A stretch of DNA of 64,000 nt from Ditylenchus dipsaci (Eukaryota > Nematoda > Chromadorea > Rhabditida > Anguinidae). The stretch's first letter is position 1. Each line of letters begins with the position of its first letter. Positions 47,192 through 58,928 of this stretch are shown here, piece by piece. The stretch covers positions 248,001 to 312,000 of the forward strand of contig SADC01000907.1 in NCBI GenBank assembly GCA_004194705.1. The letters are read 5' to 3'. The notes beneath the pieces are model-generated. The model was given only the letters and a program-made list of their open reading frames with translations, was not told the origin of the DNA and did not search any database. A program made the position numbers and the translations under genes.

Positions 47192-47723
47192 GGGCTCTCA
47201 TTTTTTTTTCAAAAAACAACTTTTGGGTTAAAAAGGGAATTTGGACCCTATTTTGAAGGAATCGTGCCATTTTATCCAGTGCTTACTACCATTTTGAAGC
47301 AAAAAAAAAAAGTTTTGACGTAAAGGGTGTTTTAAAATTTTTGGTCATAACTTTTTTATACAGCGATTTTCAAAAAAAATTTCACATATCTATTTTTTTT
47401 GTTGACAATATTCTTTTGTATATAATGTCGAGAACAAGATTTTTGGTTGTTCCCCGTGTGGTTTTATTCGGCCATCCACAGACCAAGACCCGAACCACAG
47501 GGGGACCAAGTAAAAAGTGTTTTTATTACATTTCATACTAAAAAATATTGTCAGCGAAAAAAAAATCGATCTGTAAAACAGAATTTTGAAAATCACACTA
47601 TAAAAAAGTTATGATTTCAAAAAGGCAGAATTTCTTGAAACACTCTGTAAAACCTCAAAAATAAAAAAGATTTGGAGTCCCAGAAAAGGACAAACTTTTT
47701 TAAAAAGGTAGTATGGGAGCCCT
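47192..47723. repeat. hAT-like element with 8-bp TSD
   Basis: A 532-base element with ends AGGGCTCTCATTTTTTTTTC and AGGGCTCCCATACTACC, directly flanked by the octamer AACTAAAA (47184-47191 and 47724-47731). The outer parts carry the family words TTTTATCCAGTGCTTAC and GATTTGGAGTCCC. The centre holds a separate foldback with GGTCATAACTTTTTTATA arms (about 47320-47645). Confidence 0.8.
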
Positions 47724-47858
47724 AACTAAAACTAATTTTTACACATATTTTGTGCTTTGATTGTAAACCGACATGCAAAAACTTCTGTTAAAAACAGCAT
47801 ACAAAACAATGTAGTTCAAGTAGAAATAAGCAAGCACGATGAAAATATTTGTCATTTA

Positions 47859-48298
47859 TGGGGGGGGGAGGGGTGGCGAAACTGCTAAACATTTTTTTTG
47901 CCTTGGTCCCCTTTGTTTTTTATTATTTCAATGTTTTTCGAATTGCTGATTGCTTGATAAGAATAACTTTATAAAGACTTTCCGACAAATAACAGCCACA
48001 TCAAACGATTTATGTACACATGAGTCTTTAAGGCGAGCAATCATTCGAGCTTTTGAGAATTCGGATCAGGAGATGATCAACCGAGCTATTGATGATTGGC
48101 CGAGACGTTTGGACGCTGTGATTGAATCCAAGGGAGGTCACTTCGAGTAATTTGTTTAATGTGGTTGTTATTTGTCAGAAAGTCTTAATAAAGTTATTCT
48201 TTCAAAGCAATCAGCAATTCAAAAAACATTGAAATAATGAAAAAAACAAAGGGCGGACCAAGGCAAAAAAAAATGTTTAGCAATTTCGCCCCACCCTG
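47859..48298 (+). mobile_element. Internally deleted maT-like transposon
   Basis: Inverted repeats of about 100 bases contain GCTAAACATTTTTTTTGCCT, TTGGTCC and CAATGTTTTTCGAATTGCTG. TA follows at 48299-48300 and CCACCCTG is the right terminus. Between them survives only the transposase C-terminus, about 47950-48150, with SLRRAIIRAFENSDQEMINR and DAVIESKGGHFE then TAA. This parallels the C-terminus of the complete element at 9850 (RRIEACITAEGKHFE). A poly-G run blurs the left end. Confidence 0.75.
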
Positions 48299-48548
48299 TA
48301 TGTTATTATGTTTATGTTATTATATTGTATAAACAAGCTTTAAAACAAGCTGGCAGTTGATTAGAACACTATTAGCAACAACAAAAAACTAAAAATTTGA
48401 TGTAGTTATGCAAGAAACGCAATAAATTACCATGTTTCTTAGCAAAAAGTGTTTATATGCCTGTACTTATATATTATAACAAATAGAAAATAGCTCTAAA
48501 AATTACTCTAAAACTTTATTTTACAAAAACTAACATGTCTTGTGAAAA

Positions 48549-51500
48549 CTAACATGTCATCATTTCAAAATTCGGAATCCAGGAAAAATCAATAGGTAGC
48601 TCTGGCACTGGTAAATCAGCCGTAGCGTTGACAGGGACGTCGAGTAATCGCACTCGAACTTCTAGGTTAAGCAGTCTTTCCACCTGAACTTTTTTAATTT
48701 GTTGTTATTACGAAATCACATGAAATTATATTAGAATTTTAAATTATATTTTGTATGTTATTGCAAAGTTTGTTTCAATTGCATTATTCAAAGTTTGCAA
48801 CCTCAGCCTTGATAGCAGGAGTTTGTAGAGTAGCTTGAGGGGTCATCAAGCACTGTAAACCTTCAATGAACATATTTAAATGGGACTCATCGTTGGTTGT
48901 TAGATGGAACTGTTCACTATCATCGTGCAGTTCAATGCACAGCCCACATCGCAATAGAGACGAAGACTGACTCTTCTTTGACAATTTGATGCCAAATTGT
49001 TGGGAAAGACGGTTGCTATACTCACTACCATACACAATTTTGCGAATGCTATGGATGCTAACTAAAATTGAAATTTTAATCACTGAAAGTTGAAGGGAAA
49101 ATATCATTTTTTTGGAAAAAAGGTCCATTACCCATATGGTCAGCCCTCGATAATCAATTCGGCACCTTTGACCATTCGGCACTCTAGGCCCACAAGTATC
49201 AGTTCCTCAGGGTGCCGAATTATCGAGGGTCGACTGTAACCTCAAAAAATTATCCATTTATATAATTCAAAGTAGGGTTGGATTCGGTCGGTTCTTTTTA
49301 GATCGGTCTGTTTTAAAAACAGTTTTTTCAAAGCCGGTATTTGGCTCCACTTTTTCAAAAAATTTCGGTCGCTGAACCGACCTCTTTTCGGTTAATGTTT
49401 TTCGTAAATAAACCAATTTTTTGCTAAACCCGGTTTTCGGTTAACCGACCGGCTTGGTTAAACGACCGGATCCACCCTAATTTAAAGTCGTATTTTTGAC
49501 CTATTTTCACAGACAACATTCTGACAAATTATCATTTAGTTTGCGGCAAAAATCTTGCAGAACAAATTTATTTTGTAGCTCATTTAACTGGCAACAAAAT
49601 GGTTGGTAAATTATCTTAGAGTAATGTTCAAAAAATAGGTCAAAATCACAACGTTTCAAAGCAATCTAACCTTTTTTGATTGAAGAAGTGTCATTTTCTG
49701 TTTTACCAGCATTTATGCTGCAGTCAGTGTAGCAAAGATGTCTCTCATTTTCTTCCAACCGCCAAAACCATCTTTGAGGAGGTAATTCCTTGGCTGTTTG
49801 GGTGTGTTTTGCAGCCAAAGTGAATTTATTGAAGACTAGTCCTCTCTTTAAAAAGTTTTTCTTACGACACAATACCAGCTCTTCTATATTTGGACGCAGA
49901 TGGTCGCGAAGTGATCTAGACTGTGTGATTTATTTGGTAAAATCTATACTCTAATTTAACTTCATACTGTATAGTGGTGCTGTTAAGCTCAAGTTCCTCT
50001 TGCTCTATCCTCTCCCGTTCCCAGATTTTTTGCATATAGAAGTAAGAAAACTTTTTGTGAAATATTTTGTCTAATTCTTCTAAAGAGCCTGGATTGAATG
50101 AAATTGCTCGCTCTAATTGATCTTGCACTACTGAAAGAACCTAAAATTTGAACATATAAGCTAATTTCAAGCGCTTTTTGAAAAATTGTGTTCTTCTTAT
50201 AGATTCCTTTATCTGGTTTTTAGCTAGTTCCCTAGTTTGTTATAACAGCTTCAAAAAAATTTCGGTATAGAAATTTCGTTTAAAAACATTTATTACATGT
50301 TTTTGTCAATTAAGTTTCCAACCTTATCCAAATCGTCCACGTTTGCATGCATTTCCCTCCAAGTTCTGTGGAAAAGTTCTACAAGCACGCCAAATAATTC
50401 GTGAAAAGGACGTTCCAGTTTGAGAATCAGTTGCAAGAAGTCATTTGTATTGTCTTTAGTTGTTTTATCTGCCATGTTCCACTCATTTTATTATTAAGAA
50501 AAGAAAAATAAACCATTGATATGAATTTTCAATGCTAAGATCAGAAAGTTGGACAGTTGAGCCATCACTATCGGCCAAACACTATTTCTTAGTGGATTTT
50601 CAATTTGAATCTGGAACATTTATAAATTTGAGACCCATGAAATATCGGTCCATGAAAATTCGCCCCCTCCCGATATAAAGGGACAATCCGCCCCCTATCC
50701 ATAAAATATATATTTTTTAATTTTTTTTTCACTTTCTTATGTCAGACCCATACGGCGTTAAGCAAATTCATCCACACACGAATTAATTCATGTACCAACA
50801 AAACCGAACGGTTGCTTATTTGGATCAAAAAAAAATTCACGGTTTTTTTGGGTTTAAAAACTTTTATCATGCACTAATTCGAGCATTCTAAAAATGGTTC
50901 GACAGTAGTAAAATTACGTTTTGATGATATTTTCACAGTTTTCGTAAATCTTGTAAAATGAAGTTTTACTAGTGTAAAACCATCTTTAGGATGTTCGAAT
51001 TAGTGCAGAAAACAAATTTTAAAACACAATAACATAAAATTTATTTTTTGATCCGAGTGGGCCTCTCCAGCCAGAGTCTTTTTATAAAAAGACCACCAAC
51101 AGACAAGAAACATTGTATTGCGCATTTCCATGGCTGAACAAATGTTAACTCGTGAACCAATAAATAAACAAAAACCATTCAAAGCATACCGACATAATTA
51201 CGCTTTAACCAGTTCCGAATAGAAAGCTTATGCTTGATCGATATTTTTCCTTTTAAAAGCACGAAAATTAAAAAAAAACCAAATTGTCCCTTTTTATTAG
51301 GAGGGGGCAAATTGTCCCAGGGGGCGAATCGGCCGAGGAGGCGAATCGTCCGTATCCATGCCTTTCTAATTTTTTTAAATTTCAATTTTTTTAATTATTC
51401 ATATACACCGGGGCACCCAGACGTCATTATTTATGAGATTTGTCGTTTTTTAGGACTCCGAATTTTGTTTTAAATTTAAACCAAAACTTATTTTTTAGTA

Positions 51501-54500
51501 TAAAAAAATTAATAAACACTGGATAAGATAGCATATTTATGGTAAAATACCGTGAAAGTCCTTATTTTGAGCAAATGTCCTTATTTTGAAAAATGTATCT
51601 GGGAGTCCTGATATACATTCAAAACTCTTTGAAAAGTATTGAGATCAAATAACCTCATTGAATCGAACATTTGTTGACTTGTTAGCTTCTGGGCGGATGT
51701 ATTCAAGAATGGCTAGAAAAATGATATATTTGACTAAACATATCTTAATTTCAGTTGTTTACCGCATAAGGCTAAAGAACCAGGAGGTATTTGTTGAACT
51801 AGCTTCTTAAAGTGTTCAGTATCAGCAGACAATACTTCGAAACTGGGTTGATTATGGTCTCCGGGCTCGCCATTTAAGTTTGCGTTGGAAAAGTCAAATT
51901 TTGACGGTCGCACTTCCTAAAAGATTTTTTACGTTTTTTCTTAATTTGACTTTGACAAAAAAGATAAGAAATCAAAATTAGATAAGACCAAAAATTTGAA
52001 AACCACCTACCATAATAGACTTTACTTCCTGTTCAGTAGGTAGTCTGATAACCAAATTTCTTAGTTCTTCAAATAAAATAGCTTGAATTTTTATTAACTG
52101 CTCCCTGACCCGTTGGTCAGGGCACTTGCACTCCCGATCTATAGCAATTTCTATAGCAGATACAAAAGGTTTGCTATGCAACACCTTGACTATTCCTTGC
52201 TTCTCTTCGTTATTTGAGCTGATGTGGATCAGGTTCATTAGGCTGAGAACACTCAACAAGATCCTCTCGTCCGAGTTAATCAAGTGTCTAATCAATGACT
52301 CGAATTTGACTTCTTCTTTGATGGTGGTAATTAGTAGTGAGCTAAATTCGAAAAGTATTTGTGGTATTAATCAGATCTGATTTTTCGGCGATTGTATCAT
52401 TCCTGATCTTGATTTTTGCCCAACTCTAAGTCATCTTGAAGGACTATCGCCGTTGATGACAAATATAATTTTGAGTTTTTGAATTGGCGGGGCACAGCCG
52501 AAAAATGCAAAAAAATAGAATTATTTTTTTATTTGCACCTAAAATTTGAATTTATTTGTAAACGAATCAGCTGTCAGCTGAATAGATGTCGGCTAAGTCG
52601 TCCCATCCTGAATTATTAAGCAACGTTGGGATCGACTAGTGAATTGTTTTTTTTAAATTTTGAATAAATTTTAAACGCGAGCAAAAAAAATATTTTCGAG
52701 ATAAAAAGCTGTTTCCTACGCATTCAATAAACTCGAAATCGTCATTGTCCTCAACGGCGATGATCTTTCAAGTAAAAACAACCAACCACTTGTTTACTAC
52801 ATTGATGATTATATTGAGAGACAGAAACAAGGAGACATTGTCCTCAATTTTAGATCGTCCGTTCACATATACAGAAATCTTTTCCACAAATTTGTTACTA
52901 ATGTCCAGATCCCAGTCAAACAAGCCTTCATGACCCATCAAAACCAGGAATATTTGGAGCAATTGACAGAGGATGGTCACTGAGCTAAAGTACAGCTTAA
53001 GTGAGTACTTAAGAGAGAAAAACTTCATGAGCGACTTTTTGGGGGACTGTCTATGTTTCTTGCATTTTTATATCCAAAATTTAGACTTAAAAAATGTTCA
53101 ATGTAGTTTTAAGTGTAAATGAGCATATTTTGGCAAAAAGACGCTCATGGTGTTCCTCTTATATAATAAATTTTTAAGAATTACCTTTCGAAAACTCCTC
53201 TTTCTATCACTGATATTAGTTTTTCGATGCCTTTGTTTAAGCGCAGAGCATTGGAAAAGGCAATATCTGCAGACAGGCTTACAAACATAGTCAACAAGCT
53301 TTGAGTATGCGGGCTAGACTGCTTGGCTGGATCTTCCATTACATTAAGATTTGACAAAAAAGTTTGGGCGTAATTTTTCTGTAAAAAAATTTTTTCTGTG
53401 GATTTTTAAAACAAAATAAGGTTACATAAGGTTGCAAATAAGGTTAGAAGTGAAAAATAATTATAGGCCTAAAAATAGTTCTTTTTAAAGTTTGCGGCTT
53501 GAGGCTTAAAGTTTTTATGCCGACGGCTCAAGGTCAAAAATTTTTCATGATAAAAGCTAGGTTTCAAACTCTCAGATTAATACGTGCGAATCAATTCGGT
53601 GTTAGGTTGGTTTTGAACCACTTTATAGCTGTGCGCTTTAGTGAAAAACCCTAATTGTGTAAAAAATTTAAGTCATAGTTTACCGGTGAAGCAGTCAGAA
53701 TAAGCATAAATCCTTGTGGAACTAGATGTTTGTTCTCCTAAAAACTGTTTTACGTGAAAAATGTTGCGTTTAAAAATAGTGTGCCTCGGTAACAAATCTG
53801 CGTCCATCCTCGAACATAAGTCCATATGCATTGGAACCACTAGGCGGATCATTTTGAGCTGGTTGGCCCAATTGGATGCTTAGCCGGTTGATAAAATCGG
53901 ACAAGTTGTCTTCCTGAAACTTTGATTGTTCAGTTTATTGCATACCTAGCACAAAGTTTGACCAGTTTGTCAAAAGTAGCAAAAGTGGAGGTGGGAAGAC
54001 TTTTGTCCACAGCTGGTTCTAGTCTAATGGCTCCTGTATTTCCATTGTTGGTCAGAAACTTGTGGATTTGCGGGTCTAATTGAATTGCACCCTACAAATT
54101 AAATCCTTAATTATTAAATAATTTTAATTTAAACAGTAATTCTTCCTAAAACTTTTTGCACTTTGATAAAAAAAAAGTTCTAAAAAAATATGTTTTGAAG
54201 TAAAGTGGATAAAATGTCGGGAAAATTCTGAATCACATATTACTGAGAAATAACCATAGGTTGAAATATTGTCATTTTCAAAATATATAAAAAATTTCAA
54301 AACTCAAAAATATTTTACCTGAATCTTTTCACCAAATTTTTTATGGCAAAAGAAGTTACGATTTATTCACAATTTATAACACAGAAATGTGTGGTGGTGT
54401 GAAAAAGTTGAAATTTTGTTTAAAGATATTGTTTTTAAATATTTAAAAAAGTCACCTTGATGACATTGTCTTTAGGTCTTGTGTCAATAAAGTTCAACAC

Positions 54501-54527
54501 TTTGGCTGAAGTGTGGAAATTAGACAT
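48549..54527 (-). CDS. ELMO / CED-12, engulfment and Rac-activation adaptor
   Basis: Partner of DOCK180/CED-5 in Rac activation for cell migration and corpse engulfment. Starts MSNFHTSAKVLNFIDTRPKD at 54527, followed by IQLDPQIHKFLTNNG. Armadillo-like exons include LLQIFLVLMGHEGLFDWDLD, LINSDERILLSVLSLMNLIH and QLIKIQAILFEELRNLVIR. The ELMO region gives PFHELFGVLVELFHRTWREM and NPGSLEELDKIFHKKFSYFY. The PH domain holds LVFNKFTL, RWFWRLEENERHLCYTD and RCGLCIELHDDSEQFHL. The proline-containing tail is ADLPVPELPIDFSWIPNFEM, TAG at 48549-48551. This order matches ELMO1/CED-12. Introns hold a CAGTC-type MITE (49137-49236), a 0.7-kb element (50645-51352) and a hAT-like relic (about 51430-51610). 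Confidence 0.88.
49137..49236. repeat. Short CAGTCGACCCTCGATAATTC MITE
   Basis: About 100 bases with inverted ends ending CGGCACCCTGAGG / CGGCACCTTTGACC. The right terminus reads CAGTCGACCCTCGATAATTC in reverse; the left end is degenerate. It lies in an ELMO intron and extends a minus-strand ORF spuriously. Confidence 0.7.
50645..51352. mobile_element. Element with AATTCGCCCCC / GGGGGCGAAT ends in ELMO intron
   Basis: Left end AAATTCGCCCCCTCCCGATA, followed by AAAGGGACAATCCGCCCCC. Right end TTGTCCCTTTTTATTAGGAG, GGGCAAATTGTCCCAGGGG, GCGAATCGGCC. This is an imperfect inverted pair around about 650 bases of AT-rich, non-coding interior. The interior has its own inverted words (TCGAGCATTCTAAAAATGGT / TAGGATGTTCGAATTAGTGC). 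No TSD was fixed. Confidence 0.5.
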
Positions 54528-55655
54528 TTTATAAAGTGAATTTTTAAATCTGATTAAAAATAGTATAATTGAAATGTAAGCATAGCACTAAGTTTCAGAT
54601 ATATTTTTACAAAAGGCATATTATTGAAAAAATATTTGTATATTATCGTTTAAAAATCAGGCACTCTCTTTAAGATGAGCACTTAAAAAGGCAAATTATT
54701 TAACTCATTCGTATCTTAGCTGTTATGGAAGAAGTTATAAAAAAGAGAAAGAATAAAGATAACTTAAAAAGGCATGAAACATGCTGCAGAATTGTGTTTT
54801 TCAAAAAGTTGTTGATTTGGGGAAGCATAAGAAATCATCGAATACCTTAAAACGATTGCATATTTTCAAGCTTTACATACAAAATCTTATGAAAATGCGA
54901 AAGAAATCATTTTCATTCGGAACTGATGCACCGTAAAAATGATTCCCACACATAAGATTGGGTTTCAAGACAAAATAATAACTTAACTGCCAAAGTAAAT
55001 AATTTAGGGACAAATTATGAGCGAAAAAACTACTTTTTCTTCAGTATTCACAAAGATTAAAAGAGAAGTTTTGTAATTCTGCAGTTGAGTCGGACCCCTC
55101 AGACAATTGAAAATCGAGTGTTTGGGCTCAAACACAAGCTTGCAATGTGGTGAGTACGATGGCACCAAATTCGACCGCTTTTTTGGTAATTCGACGAGCT
55201 GTGGCCTCCCGAAGTTTGATACAGTCAACCATCGATTTAACGTTACCCTTCTCAAGTTCGTTCCTACCTAGAGTCTGCAAATTTTTTTCACCCTAATTTT
55301 TTAAACCTTTTGCCAGTTGTCTTCGGTCAGTCTAGTCGCAAATATCGCAAGGATTCTAATTTAGCCGATCGTTTTTGTAAATCAAAAAAGTTTTGCCGAA
55401 AAGACCCGCGGGTACTCGATTTAACGTCACCCCTTTCTCAAAATAGGGTTGACTGTACCAAACTTCGGGAGGCCACAGCTCTTTCTCAAAATAAGGTGAC
55501 GTTAAATTGAGTACCCGCGGGTCTTTACAAAACTTCTTTCATAATTGCTCAAATAAACCAATGCGAGAGAAAAATTTGTGAATGTCAAGACTGCCAACTT
55601 GAAAATGAAAAAAACAGTGGATTCAAAAAAATACACAAGAAAAAGTGAAAAAAAT
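54528..55655. other. Region upstream of ELMO, with one MITE
   Basis: AT-rich upstream region of the minus-strand ELMO gene, presumably holding its promoter, then a MITE at 55222-55455. No exon is supported. Confidence 0.4.
55222..55455. repeat. CAGTCAACCATCGATTTAAC MITE inside a wider inverted repeat
   Basis: A 234-base TA-flanked element with shared arm words (TTCCTACCTAGAGTCTGC, AAATATCGCAAGGATTC, TAGCCGATCGTTTTTG). Its immediate flanks are also inverted: GCTGTGGCCTCCCGAAGTTT at about 55199-55218 and AAACTTCGGGAGGCCACAGC at about 55461-55480. Beyond these, CGCGGGTACTCGATTTAACG words recur in opposite orientation at about 55490-55525. Confidence 0.75.
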
Positions 55656-58144
55656 GGGCAGCCGACGATTGCGCCATTTCAGATTGCGCCATTTCAGATT
55701 GCGCCACTGCAAATTGCGCCAAAATCGAATTGCGCCACTGCGAATTGCGCCAGAATCAAATTGCGCTTAAATTAAATAGCGCCAATATCAAATTGACATT
55801 CCTTTTAAATTATTTCTAGTTATACAGTCATATGTAGTTGGAATTTATCGACTTTTTCGACTTTCGACAGAATTGTTTCAATATGCCGTCTTAGCGTGTA
55901 GCGTTTTCGGAAGTTATACCACAAGTAAGAAGATCCCGATTTTTTTAGCCTCAATCCCGATCCCGAAATCCCTCCCGACGCCGATCGCACACCTCTAGTT
56001 TATGGTATAACGGCAGAATACACACAATCAAGACAAATTTCATCGATAACCATCTACACTACTACATTTTTATTTTGGGAAACACGTAACAGCAAAACAA
56101 TAACAACAAATGTATGATTCAATTACTGTGATATTTCTCAAGATGTGCTCCGATTGAGACCAAAAATTCCATGCGAGGCTGCCCTTGTCCATTCGCGTAA
56201 TTGATAGCTAGCTGCTGAATTTGACTTCCGGAGTAGATCGCCCTCTGAGACCTCATTCCACCTGTCACCCGCGCCAATGGATTGTGTATACGACTAAACA
56301 ACACAACTCATATACGATGCGCAACTAAAAATAGTAAAAGACTTACATTTCAATCTTCTGCCGTATTTTCTCCTCATCCGTCTGAAGCTTGAGGATTACA
56401 TCTGCGAGTGAAGGACAATCATGGCTGAAGTACCCGTTAAACTGCCCATTCCAGTTCTCTACGCCGTTGTTTGTCCTTGGAAGTCCAGCCAATGCCCTGT
56501 CATGCATGTTCCATAGCGTAGCTGGATAAATTGCAGGGTTTCCGTTTGGTCTGCGGACATAATTCCTCTTGAAATATGCGAATATCTCTGCAAAAACTTA
56601 TTATCCGTTTTAATTAGCGAGGAAAAACTTTGATAGACCTACTGTTGACATGGTTGATTGAATCGTGCGGAATGACCTCCCTCCTGCATAAGTCATCTTT
56701 GGCTGCTTCAAGCTGATCAAAACCATCATCTACTTCTTGTATTGGCAGAAAAGCAAGTGTCGGCAAGCAACGCAGCAGCATTTTCACATCCAATATTGCC
56801 CACAATGATTTGATCTTCTCCTTTTGAACTCGCTTGTAGAGGCTTTGGAAAAGATGAAAAAGACAGTGCTTGATTGATACATCCGGGAAAAGGTACACCC
56901 ATCATCAGAGAGATTGGGTGCTGATTGTTAGAGAAGCGACAAAATACCTTAGAGAATGCTTCGTGGTACGCCTCTTCTTTTTTCGACTGAAGCAAGAAAT
57001 AGACACACGGAAAGAATGAGCTTGTGCTATCCAGGTTAGCTGCGTAGAATCCAACCACGTACATTTGCTTAAACCATTTTGGAGCTGCGAAGAATGTTCC
57101 ATCCATTGCCCAGTGACGGTTCACCTGCAATAAAACAAGCATATGGCAAATCATAGTACACAACAAGGACTGATTTGTTTCAAATACCTGAAGTAGACGA
57201 AGCAAATTTTCAGTAGTGAAAATGAGAACTCTTGGTGGTGGCGATGGTCCTATAAATCCTGGCTGCAGCGGAGGACCGAAGAAAATGTCACTGGCTACAA
57301 CAAAAAAGTAAACATCGGACATAGAAAAGTCACAAACAGTCAAATTCTACCAACCTGAATCAAAGTAAAGAAATGTCCTACTATCTTTGGTTTGCTTCAT
57401 GTGTTCTGGCCATTACTCGCTTTTTCTCCTCGGTTGACTGCTCCCATATTTTTGTTCCGATGGCGAGTCAAGCGCTCTCTAATAGTATCCTTTGCTGGCA
57501 TCGTAAGAAGATTTTCGCCCACCAGTCCGCTAAACGCTAGATCCACTATGCTTCTCACCGGTGTGTCGCGCTTCCGAGACCCGCTTTCTAGCCTAAAGCA
57601 TGAAATAAATCATCTATATGAAATAAATGAAAAAAACCAACTTCAACAAGAGCTGTATCTGGAAGGTGACCATGATGTTTCTTTTCTTCTAGCAAATTCT
57701 CCTGATTTGTTGATACCGCTGTTCCAGAGCAATTTTTTCTCGTGCACCTCCAGGTCCATTTGCCATCGCATTTGCGCACTCTACGAAACCTCATTGAAAA
57801 GCCATTGCAAAAGCCAAGAACATTGTCCCTTTCAGTATTGAATTGTCTGACCATTTTGCTAAAATTTTTTATAATAAAAACATGAAAACGGGGTGGAACG
57901 AAAATTTTGGAGAAATTAGTGTAACATAGACGTTTAACATTACTGTGCAGTTATAGCGCTATTTAATTTAAGCGCAATTTGATTTTGGCGCAATTTGATT
58001 CTGGCGCAATTCGCAGTGGCGCAATTTGATTTTGGCGCAATTTGCATTGGCGCAATTTGCAGTGGCGCAATCTGCATTGGCGCAATTTGAATGTGGCGCA
58101 ATCTGAAATGGCGCAATCTGAAATGGCGCAATCGTCGGCTGCCC
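55656..58144 (-). mobile_element. Complete Mutator-like element (MULE) with tandem-word TIRs
   Basis: A 2489-base element whose inverted ends start GGGCAGCCGACGATTGCGCC. The ends continue for about 140-190 bases as iterations of a 15-base word of the form ATTGCGCCATTTCAG. The right arm carries more iterations than the left. It encodes a FLYWCH-plus-MULE transposase on the minus strand. Flanks are A-rich on both sides, so a 9-bp TSD cannot be read with confidence. ORFs read from the arms themselves are artefacts of the repeat. Confidence 0.9.
56119..57854 (-). CDS. MULE transposase with N-terminal FLYWCH zinc finger (probably defective)
   Basis: Starts MVRQFNTERDNVLGFCNGFS at 57854. The FLYWCH finger follows: GKWTWRCTRKNCSGTAV and KKHHGHLPD supply C-C-H-H. 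The next exon has TPVRSIVDLAFSGLVGENLL and RERLTRHRNKN; then PPPRVLIFTTENLLRLLQ. The MULE core NRHWAMDGTFFAAPKWFKQM contains the first catalytic Asp. The C-terminal region has KHCLFHLFQSLYKRVQ, LAFLPIQEVDDGFDQL and ALAGLPRTNNGVENWNGQFN, typical of the family. The expected Asp-Phe-Glu block should fall between NNQHPISLMM and the CLFH motif. It is not there, and the frame also changes at that point (about 56905), so this copy is likely inactive or misassembled. Confidence 0.82.
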
Positions 58145-58205
58145 AAAAAATCTGTTTATTTGAGCACTTTTTGAGCTTTTTCAGTTTTTTACTTTTTTAC
58201 CTTCC

Positions 58206-58500
58206 TCATTTAAATTCTATTCGATCAACATCGCAATATAAAATTTTGACGCTACTGTCATATACCCTGTTATGGTTTTGAATAAAAGCATTGTCCAATA
58301 CAGCTTCATTACAATTGACTTTATCGCAGAAAGAGCTTAGTTCCTTTATTTCTCCAGTAGCACACATATTCTTAATTTCTATATCAATTAACAAAACAGG
58401 CTAAAAAACTACCTTTATTAAATAAGCGACAGCACCAGGTTCTTGCTATCGGTTCACAGAGAAGGCATCGAGCTTCACAAAAAATGAGCCCACAAGTACT
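58206..58500 (-). CDS. Unrecognised minus-strand gene fragment
   Basis: A last exon at about 58382-58206, behind a TTGATATAG acceptor, encodes EIKNMCATGEIKELSSFCDK and VYDSSVKILYCDVDRIEFK then TGA. A Cys-rich exon at about 58500-58417 (CGLIFCEARCLLCEPIARTW) joins upstream. A further Lys-rich open stretch at about 58820-58690 could be an earlier exon. I cannot name the family. It lies between the MULE and the divergent gene at 58929. Confidence 0.35.
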
Positions 58501-58928
58501 AACACAGTTAGTAAAATGTACCCTTAAATCCTTGTTTTCATACTTTTAGTAACTTTAAATTCTCGACTTTTTTAATTTTATCTAGGATTGTGAAAACCTT
58601 CGGAAAAAGTTGTAAATTTTCTCGACATTTTTTTGCGAAGTAGAACTATAAGGGCGGAATCTAAATTTCCAAAAACTATACGTATAATCCGCCAATTTAC
58701 CTAATTTTAGCATTTTCAGTTGTTTGGCACAGATGTTTTTAGAGACCAGTATTTTGAGCTGAGCTTTTTGAGTATTTTTTAGTTTTTTTTTTAATTCTGT
58801 GCAATATTCAGAACTTTTTTTGTCAAACAAACATGGTTGCTAAGCAACTGTACTCTACAAACTTAGGCATAATTTTGGACAACTAAAAATTTATAAATGC
58901 CAACAATAAAATTTTCGGATCAAGTAGA

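Larger units (their letters stand above)
46799..48548. other. Intergenic region packed with transposon remnants
   Basis: Contains, in order, a TACCGTGTTT-ended MITE (about 46911-47110), a hAT-like element (47192-47723) and a deleted maT element (47859-48298). No host gene was recognised between NF-YB and the ELMO gene. Confidence 0.6.

Noticed and set aside
57392..57841. A 149-codon plus-strand open frame
   Set aside because: It is antisense to the FLYWCH exon and the following transposase exon.
57940..58281. Open frames of repeated IAPMQIAP- or WRNLQWRN-type residues on both strands
   Set aside because: They are translations of the iterated MULE arm, which has no stops in several frames. 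They are not genes.
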